DNA from: an uncultured Shinella sp.
Lineage (GTDB): Bacteria > Pseudomonadota > Alphaproteobacteria > Rhizobiales > Rhizobiaceae
Assembly: GCA_946886325.1 (NCBI GenBank)
Contig: CAMPIK010000195.1
Location: 1-5,613, forward strand
DNA: 5,613 nt
Reading direction: 5' to 3'
Shown: positions 5,120 to 5,613 of the stretch, one piece after another
Numbering within the stretch: position 1 is the stretch's first letter
Layout of the letters: each line of letters starts with the position of its first letter
Position numbers and translations under genes: made by a program
Notes under the pieces: model-generated
The model's database searches: none
What the model was told of the DNA's origin: nothing
The model's input: only the letters and a program-made list of their open reading frames with translations

Positions 5120-5613
5120 GTGACTGATTGTGTATTCGTGCCGAGGGAAAGCGATCCCGCAGAGGGGCGCGTCGCGGCATCGCCCGATACCGTCAAGAAG
5201 ATGAAGAGCCTGGGGCTCGATGTCGTGGTCGAGAGTGGCGCCGGCCTCAGGTCGCGCATTCTCGATGCCGACTACGAAGCGGTTGGCGCACGGATCGGCA
5301 GCGCTGCGGATGCGTCTTCGGCCGATGTGGTGCTGAAGGTCCGCCGCCCGACCGAGGCCGAGTTCAAATCCTACAAGTCCGGCGCCATCGTCATCGCCAC
5401 CATGGACCCTTACGGCAACGAGCCTGTGATCGCGGGCATGGCGCAGGCCGGCATCACCAGTTTCGCCATGGAACTGATGCCGCGCATCACGCGGGCGCAG
5501 TCCATGGACATTCTGTCCTCGCAGGCGAACCTTGCCGGCTACCAGGCGGTGATCGACGCGGCGCACGAATTCGACCGTGCCATGCCGATGATGATGACGG
5601 CGGCGGGCACCGT
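5120..5613 (+). CDS. pntA: NAD(P) transhydrogenase subunit alpha, N-terminal part, cut by window edge
   Basis: From the GTG, 164 codons run open to the edge. The protein begins (M)TDCVFVPRESDPAEGRVAASPDTVKKMKSLG and continues VVVESGAG, the typical start of the alanine dehydrogenase/PNT N-terminal domain. Later come TMDPYGNEP, the MPRITRAQSMD block with R125/Q127/D130, and SSQANLAGY (133-141), all hallmark motifs of transhydrogenase alpha; the nucleotide-binding Rossmann part lies beyond the window. The enzyme couples inward proton flow to hydride transfer from NADH to NADP+, supplying NADPH. In rhizobia the alpha subunit is commonly split into a soluble NAD(H)-binding polypeptide and a small membrane polypeptide, so this may be the soluble alpha1; that cannot be checked here. 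The subunit IV gene lies just upstream on the same strand. Confidence 0.93.
   Translation, partial: MTDCVFVPRESDPAEGRVAASPDTVKKMKSLGLDVVVESGAGLRSRILDADYEAVGARIGSAADASSADVVLKVRRPTEAEFKSYKSGAIVIATMDPYGNEPVIAGMAQAGITSFAMELMPRITRAQSMDILSSQANLAGYQAVIDAAHEFDRAMPMMMTAAGT

Noticed and set aside
5018..5566. 182-codon open frame on the minus strand
   Set aside because: Antisense to pntA, whose motifs are unmistakable; the frame is another GC-bias shadow.

Overview
The window looks like chromosomal DNA of an alphaproteobacterium of the Rhizobiaceae type (Agrobacterium/Rhizobium/Ensifer/Shinella-like). This rests on GC-rich coding sequence with strong third-position G/C bias, AT-rich intergenic gaps, a TTAA-N7-TTAA CtrA-type box, a short bacterial aa3 oxidase subunit IV gene, and a proton-translocating transhydrogenase gene with a GTG start. 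The genus cannot be fixed from the sequence alone. No mobile element, CRISPR array, tRNA or rRNA was seen.

Layout. On the minus strand, 752 to the left edge, is a PuuD-type class I glutamine amidotransferase (gamma-glutamyl-GABA hydrolase family), lacking only its extreme C-terminus. A 464-base divergent intergenic region (753-1216) follows, holding a plausible minus-strand promoter, two perfect palindromes and a leader of alternating G-runs and C-runs. On the plus strand, 1217-3526 encodes a six-helix membrane protein with PAS, degenerate GGDEF and intact EAL domains, a probable c-di-GMP phosphodiesterase. After a 168-base AT-rich gap with two candidate operators, 3695-4459 encodes a GNAT-fold N-acyl amino acid synthase (FeeM) / acyl-homoserine-lactone-synthase-like protein, ended by a strong terminator hairpin. 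A 347-base gap with a 16-bp palindrome leads to a 74-residue aa3-type cytochrome c oxidase subunit IV (4807-5031), then the start of pntA, transhydrogenase subunit alpha (5120 to the right edge).

How the parts fit. The right end (subunit IV plus pntA) is a membrane-energy module, probably one transcription unit. The middle is more interesting: a membrane sensor that should lower c-di-GMP sits just upstream of a putative acyl-amino-acid or acyl-signal synthase. The gap between them carries a CtrA-type full site and a lux-box-like inverted repeat. This suggests, by inference only, a small signalling locus joining cell-cycle control, c-di-GMP and an acyl product. No cognate LuxR-type receptor gene lies in the window.
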